Part shown: piece by piece, positions 1 through 5,684 of the stretch
Layout of the letters: the number at the start of each line of letters is the position of its first letter
How positions within the stretch are numbered: position 1 is the first letter of the stretch
NCBI GenBank assembly: GCA_020853515.1
Contig: JADYYU010000090.1
Span: forward strand, 1-7,449
Source of the DNA: Chitinophagaceae bacterium
GTDB lineage: Bacteria > Bacteroidota > Bacteroidia > Chitinophagales > Chitinophagaceae
DNA: 7,449 nt
Direction of reading: 5' to 3'
Notes under the pieces: model-generated
Database searches by the model: none
Seen by the model: the letters and a program-made list of their open reading frames with translations, nothing else
What the model was told of the DNA's origin: nothing
Made by a program: the position numbers and the translations under genes

Positions 1-226
1 CTGTGAGAGAAAAAACTCCTACCGTTATACCCGATCTGTGCAAATCTGTGCTATCTGCGAGAGAAAAATACCTCCACCATAAAACAATCTGTGCGATCTG
101 TGAGAGACAAGATATTACCAGCTTTTTACCCGATCTGTACAAATCTGTGCAATCTATGAGAGAAAAATACTTCCACCAGAATGCGATCTGTGCTATACGT
201 GAGAGACAAGGTTCCAAGGGTTTGTG
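1..226. repeat. Degenerate ATCTGTGC/GAGAGA repeat array, left part
   Basis: A noncoding array of related units. Two higher-order copies start at 29 and 128, exactly 99 bp apart, and align without gaps for over 80 bp. Each holds ACCCGATCTGTGC, AAATCTGTGC, a GAGAGAAAAATAC stretch, a TCCACCA word, a second ATCTGTGC and GAGAGACAAG. The tail of an earlier copy occupies 1-28, so the array continues left of the window. Identity decays after about 210. The 99-bp period keeps one frame open (3-242), but that frame simply translates the repeat twice. The period segments between the ATCTGTGC words are also conserved, unlike CRISPR spacers. The array has the look of intergenic repeats common in Bacteroidota; that link is from memory. 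Function is unknown. Confidence 0.85.
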
Positions 227-330
227 TCAAACGGGGGATTGAACGCTACATAGTGTATAATTTATTCCGTAATTGAATAGAAATAATTTGATGTGGACAG
301 CATGAATGCTGAAATGTGCAATTATCTCGC
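227..330. other. AT-rich spacer, no gene seen
   Basis: This stretch lies between the end of the left repeat array and the left inverted box next to the PaiB gene. I see no credible reading frame, no RNA gene and no strong terminator. A small dyad, CAGCATGAATGCTG at 298-311, is too tight to make a convincing hairpin. If the PaiB gene came in as a cassette, this stretch is either part of it or an old flank. Confidence 0.5.
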
Positions 331-352
331 GTCAGCGGTTCGTTGTTCTAAA
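331..352 (+). repeat. Left copy of inverted box flanking the PaiB gene
   Basis: GTCAGCGGTT at 331-340 is followed after 6 nt by TCTAAA at 347-352. The minus strand carries a related sequence at 1063-1044: GTTAGCGGTC, 4 nt, TCTAAA. The two form an imperfect inverted repeat facing each other around a single gene. This copy lies 28 bp downstream of the stop codon of that gene. It may be the end of a mobile cassette. It does not match the strict attC consensus (GTTRRRY/RYYYAAC), so I do not call it an integron site. Confidence 0.45.
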
Positions 353-379
353 ATTATTATCTGGCTAGTTTTGAACCTT

Positions 380-1024
380 CTATCCAGTACCAAAGGGAAA
401 AAGTTCAGATTTCCTCTTTCTCATTTCTGCTGCAACCAATGCACTTTGTCCACCTAGTTCTTCAAGTTTGGAGATGATATTCATATAACTTTTTTCGTCT
501 CTGTTTTGGCTGAGTTTAAAAACGTTTTCAATGTTACTCGCCTTGATTTCAAAGCCAACTATCGCCGGCATCATTTTCTTCAAAAAACCGTCCGGAAGAT
601 TATCGTAGAAAGTTAATGATCGGGTGTTGCCTTTCTCAAACTTTAAAGTCAGTTTCCGCATAAAGCCAATAAGTTCTTCTTCAGTCATTAAATTTACGTT
701 ACCTGCTATATGAACACTCATATAATTCCAGGTTGAACCAATATGTGGATCACTATACCAGGAGGCACTTACATAGGAACTTGGTCCGGTAAAAACCAGA
801 AGTCCTTTGGGATTTTCTATGAATGCATTATAATGATCTGTGTTTCGCATAATGTGACCTTGCAAAAACAGTTCGCCACTTCTTTCTTCAAGTAAAACAG
901 GTATCTGGGTTGCCACTTGTTTACCTGAAAGAAAACTGCCAGTCAAAAAAGCAAATGGATTATCTTCTATGAAGTTTAAAAGAGTTTCTTTGTCTTTTTC
1001 CTTAAAGTATGAAAAGTTGTACAT
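380..1024 (-). CDS. paiB: PaiB-family FMN-binding protein (pyridoxamine-phosphate-oxidase-like split barrel)
   Basis: A 214-residue protein of the PaiB family, FMN-binding split-barrel proteins named after a Bacillus subtilis negative regulator of sporulation and protease genes. Family hallmarks visible: NPFAFLTG near 22-29, LFLQGHIMRN near 52-61, LVFTGPSSYVSASWY at 76-90, TWNYMSVH at 98-105, IVGFEI near 155-160 and KLSQNR at 170-175. Length matches the family norm of about 205-215. I chose the ATG at 1024; an extended frame to a GTG at 1156 would add 44 residues encoded largely by the repeat array, which is not PaiB-like. No Shine-Dalgarno and no TAnnTTTG box is seen upstream. The gene stands alone between two halves of a repeat array and inside an inverted repeat, suggesting acquisition. 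The actual cellular role (regulator or flavin enzyme) cannot be told from sequence. Confidence 0.88.
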   Translation of the reverse strand: MYNFSYFKEKDKETLLNFIEDNPFAFLTGSFLSGKQVATQIPVLLEERSGELFLQGHIMRNTDHYNAFIENPKGLLVFTGPSSYVSASWYSDPHIGSTWNYMSVHIAGNVNLMTEEELIGFMRKLTLKFEKGNTRSLTFYDNLPDGFLKKMMPAIVGFEIKASNIENVFKLSQNRDEKSYMNIISKLEELGGQSALVAAEMRKRKSELFPFGTG

Positions 1025-1043
1025 ATGATATTGTTTGTTGTCG

Positions 1044-1063
1044 TTTAGACTATGACCGCTAAC
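1044..1063 (-). repeat. Right copy of inverted box flanking the PaiB gene
   Basis: Read on the minus strand this is GTTAGCGGTC (1063-1054), 4 nt, then TCTAAA (1049-1044). It mirrors the box at 331-352, with 8 of 10 core bases shared. It lies 20 bp upstream of the PaiB start codon, in the 5' leader, so it could also contain regulatory sequence. The span between the outer edges of the two boxes is 733 bp. Confidence 0.45.
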
Positions 1064-1107
1064 AGACCTCCAAGCATTGTGATTGATCTGCGATAACTTT
1101 GCGAATT

Positions 1108-1239
1108 TACCGATCTGTGCAATTCTGTGCCATTCCTGAGAGAATAATATTTCCACCTTTTCACCCGATTTGTGTAAATCTCTGCTTTCCGTAAAATAAA
1201 GATATCACCACCATTTTACCCGATCTGTGCAAATCTGTG
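1108..1239. repeat. ATCTGTGC repeat array, right part
   Basis: Three unit starts, CGATCTGTGC at 1111, a degenerate CGATTTGTGT at 1166 and CGATCTGTGC at 1221, are spaced exactly 55 bp. The first two are followed by TTCCACC- or CACCACC-type words and ACCCG joins, as in the left array. Orientation is the same as at 1-226, so the two blocks look like one array split by the PaiB block. The third unit ends abruptly after AAATCTGTG at 1239, where the IS inverted repeat starts. Confidence 0.82.
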
Positions 1240-1266
1240 AATGATTATCCGCAAATTTGCCTATGC
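1240..1266 (+). repeat. IS terminal inverted repeat, left
   Basis: Starts AATGATTATCCGC. About 20 of the first 27 positions match the reverse complement of the right end, with a strong AATG-TTATCCG block and an inner CCTA-GC block. The transposase TAG stop (1261-1263) lies inside this repeat, so the gene reaches the very end of the element. Confidence 0.75.
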
Positions 1267-2151
1267 GAACCAAGCGAATGCAGTGACTGCAATTAATAGG
1301 CGTTCAAATATTTTCTCATTGAAATTTCTTCGATTGAATCGATATGTAAATTCATTCAAATAATTCTGCATATACTTATTGTTTACATGATGATGAATCC
1401 CTTTGATTTTCTTTTTTGCATTGCTAATGGCGATATGCACCCATGGGAACACATTGCAGACTTCTTTTTTATTGCGTATGATATGAACTTGGTGTTCTTC
1501 AACTAGATTTTCTAAAGGAGTATAGCATCTTCTGCCATCTGTTATTACAGTTGCACTGCGTCCGATCATTTTTGGAACTTCATATGCAATATCTTTTTTG
1601 GACAGAGAATCTACAACTGTCATCTTTAAATATTTAGCTCCTTTGTCGCCTCTATTAACAGCAACCAGCACCTTTTCATTTCGATCAATTTCTTTGAATG
1701 CTTGTCCTTTATGGTTCACACCTTTTTTTCGATGGCCAGCAAAGAAACCCTCATCAAGTTCTACGAATCCATCCAACTGATATTGCTGATCTCGTTTACC
1801 CATCATGATTCGGATCTTATGCATCATTAACCAAATGGGTTCATATCGATTATGTCCCAGCAAATTCTGCATTTCCTTCGCTGAATACCCCTTCTTGGTA
1901 ATCAACATCAAATACAAAACCGTCAACCATATTCGATAAGGTAATTTGGAATTCTCCATTATAGTGCCTTTTCTTAGACCTAGTCGTTTACTACAGCCAT
2001 TGCAATGCCATAATCTCTTGGAACTACTCCAGTGAAGGTCCTTGCTTGTGCAAAAGGTACATACCAAGCCATGTTGCTCACGATAATCACGAAAAAAATC
2101 AATACACTTCTGTTCCGTGTCAAAACGCTTTAAAAATTGTGTCAAATGCAT
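1261..2151 (-). CDS. IS1595-family transposase (ISXO2-like DDE/DDN domain)
   Basis: A 296-residue transposase catalysing cut or copy of its own element. An N-terminal zinc ribbon is formed by C31/C34 and C50/C53 and is followed by KGTIMENSKLP, typical of the family. The catalytic RNase-H-like domain shows D133 in ELDEGFFAG and D205 in VITDGRRCY. The third acidic position appears replaced by N244 in the ISNAKKK segment with a following lysine, as in the DDNK members of IS1595; this assignment is from memory of the family. The tail has HHHVNNKYMQNYLNEF and YRFNRR, the usual family ending. Start is the ATG at 2151. No frameshift or premature stop is seen, so the enzyme could be active. Its leader up to the right inverted repeat is about 50 bp and AT-rich. 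Confidence 0.93.
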   Translation of the reverse strand: MHLTQFLKRFDTEQKCIDFFRDYREQHGLVCTFCTSKDLHWSSSKRLWHCNGCSKRLGLRKGTIMENSKLPYRIWLTVLYLMLITKKGYSAKEMQNLLGHNRYEPIWLMMHKIRIMMGKRDQQYQLDGFVELDEGFFAGHRKKGVNHKGQAFKEIDRNEKVLVAVNRGDKGAKYLKMTVVDSLSKKDIAYEVPKMIGRSATVITDGRRCYTPLENLVEEHQVHIIRNKKEVCNVFPWVHIAISNAKKKIKGIHHHVNNKYMQNYLNEFTYRFNRRNFNEKIFERLLIAVTAFAWFA

Positions 2152-2202
2152 AAAAAATAATTTTATACAAAGCTCAATTGGCTCAACGTAACCAGTTTAC
2201 AT

Positions 2203-2229
2203 GCTTAGGTTCTTTTACGGATAAACATT
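2203..2229 (-). repeat. IS terminal inverted repeat, right
   Basis: On the minus strand it begins AATGTTTATCCGTAAAA and later has CCTAAGC. It pairs with 1240-1266 at about 20 of 27 positions. It lies upstream of the transposase and about 75 bp before the radC start codon. Confidence 0.75.
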
Positions 2230-2242
2230 AAAAAATTAGATT

Positions 2243-2305
2243 AATGAGTAAATTGCACTTACGAATGAGTATTTGTCACTTCTCATTGAGTAAATAACCT
2301 ACATG
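2243..2305 (+). promoter_or_regulatory. Three TGAGTA boxes at 21-bp spacing upstream of radC
   Basis: A(A/T)TGAGTA occurs at 2243, 2264 and 2285, exactly 21 bp apart, about two helical turns. The first two copies also share CACTT at the same offset; the first and third share an AAT after the box. The third copy overlaps the radC start codon. Within the array, AATGAG (2264-2269) and CTCATT (2282-2287) form an inverted pair. No exact TAnnTTTG box is present here. The layout suits cooperative protein binding along one DNA face, but a chance tandem duplication is possible. Confidence 0.4.
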
Positions 2306-2995
2306 AATAATTACAACCCGATCAGGAACTGGGCGCCGGAAGACCGTCCACGCGAAAAAATGATTGCGAAAGGTGCTTCTTCCCTATCAAATGCTGAACT
2401 GCTGGCCATCCTGATCAATACAGGTACTGCCCGGAAAAGTGCCCTCGAAATAGCGCAGGAAATTATGCTGCTTAATGAGCAGAATCTGCTGGAACTAAGC
2501 AAAATGACGCTGACCGATCTAAAAAAAATTAAAGGCCTCGGCGAAAAAAAAGCGGTCACTATTTTAACGGCACTCGAAATTGGCAAAAGACGACAACTAA
2601 GTGCCGCACTGGACAAGCCGCAGGTCAGAAGCAGCCGCGATGCCTTTGAACTGCTGGCCCCCTGCTACTTTGGCAAAACAGTTGAAGAGTTTTATGTGAT
2701 CTTTATGCTGCATAATGGAAAGGTACATGCTATCGAAAATATAAGCAATGGGGGCATTACCGGCACTGTGGTCGACAGCAGGGTGATCTTTAAACGTGCC
2801 CTCGAAATGAAGGCGGTCACCCGGTTGGTTATTTCGCATAATCATCCGAGCGGAAATTTAAATCCGAGTGAATCTGATAAAAAGCTGACCGAGAAAATGC
2901 TTGAAGCCGGCAAGTTGCTTGACCTTGAAATTGCAGATCACATTATTGTAGGTGCGAATGCATACTTTAGCTTTAAGGATGAAAGCTTGCTATAA
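2303..2995 (+). CDS. radC: RadC family JAMM/MPN+ domain protein (UPF0758)
   Basis: A 230-residue RadC family protein, the usual length. The N-terminal part has RPREKMIAKGASSLSNAE-type family sequence, then a helix-hairpin-helix-like segment KIKGLGEKKA around 75-84. The C-terminal JAB/MPN+ domain carries E129 in VEEFYVIF and the metal-binding set H179, H181 and D192 in SHNHPSG...ESD. RadC was once credited with DNA repair, but that role is not supported and its biochemical function remains unsettled. Start is the ATG at 2303, with an AT-rich leader and no Shine-Dalgarno. The gene is convergent with the hydrolase at 3076 and lies 73 bp downstream of the IS right end, so its native promoter may have been displaced or replaced by the insertion. 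Confidence 0.95.
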   Translation: MNNYNPIRNWAPEDRPREKMIAKGASSLSNAELLAILINTGTARKSALEIAQEIMLLNEQNLLELSKMTLTDLKKIKGLGEKKAVTILTALEIGKRRQLSAALDKPQVRSSRDAFELLAPCYFGKTVEEFYVIFMLHNGKVHAIENISNGGITGTVVDSRVIFKRALEMKAVTRLVISHNHPSGNLNPSESDKKLTEKMLEAGKLLDLEIADHIIVGANAYFSFKDESLL

Positions 2996-3033
2996 CAGTG
3001 AATCGTGCATAGACAAACAGATCATGCAGAAGA

Positions 3034-3066
3034 TGCATTAAAAATGCACAGCCGTTTGAAACAAAC
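3034..3066. terminator. Weak hairpins between convergent genes
   Basis: Two short stem-loops lie in the 80-bp gap between radC and the hydrolase: TGCAT/ATGCA around a 5-nt loop (3034-3048) and GTTTG/CAAAC around AAA (3054-3066). Position suits bidirectional termination, but stems are only 5 bp and no T tract follows, so the call is tentative. Confidence 0.22.
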
Positions 3067-3075
3067 ACCTGCAGA

Positions 3076-3756
3076 CTAAATATCCACTACCTGACCGATG
3101 GCGGGTAAGGTAAGCTTCAGACTTTCTTTTGCAAACGCTTCCGTAGCATCATGATGATCGATTTTTACAAAACCAAAAGTATCAAAGTGCACACCGATCA
3201 CATGCGTTACTTTTACAAATTGGGCGGCAGCAATGGCGTCTCTGATACCCATCGTAAAATTATCCCCAATGGGTAACACCGCAAACGACAGATCGGCCCA
3301 ACGTGGTATGAGCTGCATATCGAGCGTCAGTGCAGTATCTCCGCTATAATAAAACGACTGATTTTCAGCATACACGATAAAACCCATCGGGTTGCCGCCA
3401 TAGCTACCATCGGCGAAACTGCTGCTATGCTGTGCTACAGTACATTTAACCGTAAAATCGTCAAAGGTCCATTTGCCGCCGGTATTCATCGGATGGGTAT
3501 TATGTACTCCTTTTGCCTGCAGCCACTCATGAATTTCCCAACTGCTGATCACCTTTGCACCGGTGCGCAAAGCAATAGCAACGCAGTCGAGAATATGGTC
3601 GGTATGTGCATGGCTGACCAGTATATAATCAGCAGGAATTTGCTGGATATCAATATCCTTTGCCAGTTCGTTTGCGCTTATAAAAGGGTCAAACAACAGG
3701 TGTTTGCCGTTGACCTCTACGCTAAAGCAAGAGTGCCCATAGTAAGATAGTTTCAT
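3076..3756 (-). CDS. UPF0173 metal-dependent hydrolase (metallo-beta-lactamase fold)
   Basis: A 226-residue soluble metallo-beta-lactamase-fold protein of the UPF0173/YtkL type. It opens MKLSYYGHSCFSVE, typical of the family. Metal ligands visible are the SHAHTDH motif (H49, H51, D53, H54), H110 in VAQHSS, D140 in YYSGDT and H190 in IGVHFDTF. Length matches the family. The ATG at 3756 is preferred over an in-frame TTG at 3798, because that TTG lies inside a promoter -7 box. Substrate is unknown for the family. It sits 65 bp downstream of the GNAT gene and may be read from both its own promoter and the upstream operon. Confidence 0.93.
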   Translation of the reverse strand: MKLSYYGHSCFSVEVNGKHLLFDPFISANELAKDIDIQQIPADYILVSHAHTDHILDCVAIALRTGAKVISSWEIHEWLQAKGVHNTHPMNTGGKWTFDDFTVKCTVAQHSSSFADGSYGGNPMGFIVYAENQSFYYSGDTALTLDMQLIPRWADLSFAVLPIGDNFTMGIRDAIAAAQFVKVTHVIGVHFDTFGFVKIDHHDATEAFAKESLKLTLPAIGQVVDI

Positions 3757-3795
3757 TGTAGGATGCGGTTTTATGAGTTGTAAAAATAGTGTTTG

Positions 3796-3803
3796 CAAAA
3801 ATA
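3796..3803 (-). promoter_or_regulatory. -7 box for the UPF0173 hydrolase gene
   Basis: Minus-strand TATTTTTG exactly fits the Bacteroidota primary sigma -7 consensus TAnnTTTG. It lies 40 nt upstream of the ATG at 3756, leaving a short leader. No clear -33 TTTG is seen, which lowers confidence. The motif is AT-rich and can occur by chance. Confidence 0.45.
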
Positions 3804-3821
3804 TCAGGACGATAAAAATAT

Positions 3822-4316
3822 TTATGGGTCCTTTTTTTGCATGATATAATCATTTAGCCAAAATTCTCCGAGTGGTATATCAACCTGCCGGACAATTTCG
3901 AATCCCATTCTTTGATAAAATTCCACGGCCGGATTGTGCCGGTTTACATTCAAAATAAGGGAGTGCTTTTTTAGCCTGCGGCAAAGCCCGGCGACATGCT
4001 GCATTAACAGCCTGCCAATACCCAGACCCTGCGAGTCAGGCAAGATGTATAATTTACTAAGTTTGATAAGTCCCGGTTCATTTTCATCTTCGATGCAATG
4101 GCTGTAACCAAACACCGTATCGTTTAAAAGGGCTACACTGAAATGGTGTAAGGGATCGGACATTTGCCGGCTTAATACAGCGTCCGCATAAAATAACTCC
4201 AGCATATACGAAATCTGCTTTTCGGAAATGATCGAAGCATAGGTTTTGTGCCAGGTAAGGTGGGCTATAGATCTGATTTCCGGCAGATGCTTTTCGCTTG
4301 CAGTAAAGACTTTCAT
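3822..4316 (-). CDS. GNAT family N-acetyltransferase
   Basis: A 164-residue acetyltransferase that would move an acetyl group from acetyl-CoA to an amine; the substrate is unknown. Acetyl-CoA binding motif A is KLYILPDSQGLGIGRLL (about 88-104, with Q96, G97, G99 and G101). Motif B is LNVNRHNPAVEFYQRMGF (122-139). The C-terminal DYIMQKK is common in Bacteroidota members. The N-terminal ISEKQISYMLE segment also suits PaiA-like polyamine acetyltransferases, but similarity is too general for a name. Start is the ATG at 4316, 14 bp after the stop of the upstream secreted-protein gene, so the two are probably co-transcribed. No promoter box is seen in that gap. Confidence 0.9.
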   Translation of the reverse strand: MKVFTASEKHLPEIRSIAHLTWHKTYASIISEKQISYMLELFYADAVLSRQMSDPLHHFSVALLNDTVFGYSHCIEDENEPGLIKLSKLYILPDSQGLGIGRLLMQHVAGLCRRLKKHSLILNVNRHNPAVEFYQRMGFEIVRQVDIPLGEFWLNDYIMQKKDP

Positions 4317-4330
4317 ACGAATGCCGCTTA

Positions 4331-5545
4331 TTATAATTTAGACCAGATGCGTGCGGCAAAATCCCTTTTCATCATACTGCGTAATTGTTCGTAACTGATA
4401 AAAACAGCAAAATCGGCTTCGTAGAAGGTGAGGCTTTTATCTTTGATCAAACTTTTTTTGTCGTAATAAAAAATGATTCCCCGTGGCGACAGACTGTATT
4501 TTTGCGAAACCGGCAAGCGATCTACAGTAAGCCACTGATTTAACTTTGCGGTATTGCCCATGTTATATTTTGACCTGAAAGCCGCTTCAATCATAGCGGA
4601 AAGCCAACGTTCGTTGATCTTCAAAATATCCGCAAGTACCAACCGTTTTGATCGTTTAAGATCGAGATTCAGATACTGTTCTGTATTTTTTTCGCCATCA
4701 AAAAAATACTTTTTAACCACCAAAAAACCGGTATCGTTGTACACCGGCCGCACCAGCAATCGGCGTGTAAGGTGCGACTTGTACTCAGCACTTTCCGTAT
4801 TGACCGCATTGCCCGAGGCGAACAACTGTGTAAAATAAATTTTTGACCCTTTAATGAAGTTTACCCGCATAGCCTTGTAATAATCGGCGATATACTCAGA
4901 CTGTATATTTTCGATTTGGGTAAACTTCAGCAGTTCTTTGTTCACAAAATCCATCTCGGTGATGTTGGTCGTCAGCGGAGAAGGCGAAATGCCCAGTGTA
5001 AATATTTCCGCTGCCGCACCGCCACCTGATGAAGACGGTATCATAACCCGGTCGCTTCCGATTACCATATCAAACGCGATCGACTTGCCATAAGTTTCCA
5101 CCAGATACAATGCATGTTCTTCGCCGGTCGATTTTTTTCGGTACACACCAGTCAGAATATTACCATCGATATGAAAGTCCCAGGTAACATCGGCGTCATC
5201 AAAACTCAGGTCTTCGTAATTCCACGGATTTTCTTCCGGTTCTACGATACCGCGCAATTTTTCAGTATGTTCAAAAGTGGGCGGCTCCAGTATACTCATA
5301 TGATTTACCTGAGGCGAATCGGTGAAATAGTAATAGCTGCCTCCAAAATTAGATCCTCCCTGAAAGCCCCATACCAGATCGAGCACTACTTTACGACCGC
5401 CAATGCTTCCGGCATAATGTTTATAAATGTTTTCACCTTCGGCGTAAGGATTACCTCTCTTTTTTTCCTGGGCAAAAACAAGGCTATTGCATAAAAACAG
5501 TGACAAGGAAACAAGTACGATAGCAGGCAAAAATTTCTTGATCAT
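4331..5545 (-). CDS. Secreted DUF3298-like protein of unknown function
   Basis: A 404-residue exported protein. Residues 1-25 form a Sec signal peptide (basic MIKK, hydrophobic core, cleavage likely at VFA|Q). C19 does not follow a proper lipobox, so a lipoprotein is unlikely. Residues about 40-160 contain a beta-rich region opening YKHYAGSIGGRKVVLDL with GGSYYY, a style found in secreted Bacteroidota proteins. Residues about 290-395 (LDLKRSKRLVLADILK, SLSPRGIIFYYD, FAVFISYEQLRSMM) resemble the DUF3298 domain of RsiV and PdaC C-termini. The DUF call rests on pattern recall and is moderate. It heads the operon with the GNAT gene and has a -7 box 53 bp upstream of its ATG. Site of action would be periplasm or outside; function is unknown. 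Confidence 0.85.
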   Translation of the reverse strand: MIKKFLPAIVLVSLSLFLCNSLVFAQEKKRGNPYAEGENIYKHYAGSIGGRKVVLDLVWGFQGGSNFGGSYYYFTDSPQVNHMSILEPPTFEHTEKLRGIVEPEENPWNYEDLSFDDADVTWDFHIDGNILTGVYRKKSTGEEHALYLVETYGKSIAFDMVIGSDRVMIPSSSGGGAAAEIFTLGISPSPLTTNITEMDFVNKELLKFTQIENIQSEYIADYYKAMRVNFIKGSKIYFTQLFASGNAVNTESAEYKSHLTRRLLVRPVYNDTGFLVVKKYFFDGEKNTEQYLNLDLKRSKRLVLADILKINERWLSAMIEAAFRSKYNMGNTAKLNQWLTVDRLPVSQKYSLSPRGIIFYYDKKSLIKDKSLTFYEADFAVFISYEQLRSMMKRDFAARIWSKL

Positions 5546-5597
5546 AATGAATTAAATTATAAATAGTATCATCCTGCAACTTGTGCATCTGATACTA

Positions 5598-5605
5598 CAA
5601 ATGTA
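5598..5605 (-). promoter_or_regulatory. -7 box for the secreted DUF3298-like gene
   Basis: Minus-strand TACATTTG exactly fits TAnnTTTG and lies 53 nt upstream of the ATG at 5545. No convincing -33 TTTG is visible. It would start the transcript of the 5545-3822 gene pair. Confidence 0.5.
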
Positions 5606-5684
5606 ATATGATAATACTTGATTATATAAGGACCTTCTTGTTTTTTTTAGTCTGCGGGCAGAATCGCCTGCTGATGATGATGGT

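Larger units (their letters stand above)
1240..2229 (-). mobile_element. IS1595-family insertion sequence, apparently intact
   Basis: A 990-bp element with imperfect terminal inverted repeats and one full-length transposase gene on the minus strand. Size and organisation fit the IS1595 family, usually around 0.9-1.1 kb for simple members. The left boundary is supported twice: the inverted repeat begins at 1240 and similarity to the neighbouring repeat unit stops at 1239. The 8-bp target duplication expected of this family is not seen: the left flank is AATCTGTG and the right flank AAAAAATT. The interrupted repeat does not resume on the right. A deletion next to the element or recombination between copies could explain this. 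Confidence 0.8.

Noticed and set aside
3..242. A 79-codon frame over the left repeat array
   Set aside because: It is a translation of a decayed 99-bp DNA repeat, with no start signal, no recognised domain and a repeat that also occurs outside any frame at 1108-1239.
298..311. Hairpin CAGCATGAATGCTG
   Set aside because: The loop would be only 2-4 nt, the stem is short and no U tract follows.
331..1063. Integron attC sites flanking the PaiB gene
   Set aside because: GTTAGCGG fails the GTTRRRY core and no RYYYAAC partner or integrase gene is visible.
1025..1156. 44-residue N-terminal extension of the PaiB-family gene from a GTG
   Set aside because: The extension is encoded mainly by the repeat array and the inverted box, and the family N-terminus begins at the ATG at 1024.
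1..1239. CRISPR array suggested by recurring CGATCTGTGC words
   Set aside because: The segments between the words are themselves conserved, spacings are 99 and 55 bp rather than a repeat-spacer rhythm, and no cas gene is present.
380..4316. A PaiA-PaiB pair (GNAT plus PaiB-family protein)
   Set aside because: The two genes are nearly 3 kb apart, separated by the IS, radC and the hydrolase, and the GNAT protein cannot be assigned specifically to PaiA.
4084..5494. Several 80-126 codon frames antisense or offset to the GNAT and secreted-protein genes
   Set aside because: They overlap well-supported genes, lack recognisable domains and have no start signals of their own.
5650..5672. Intrinsic terminator of the VOC gene (GCAGGC/GCCCGC hairpin)
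   Set aside because: On the minus-strand transcript the stem has an A-C mismatch and is followed by A residues instead of a U tract.
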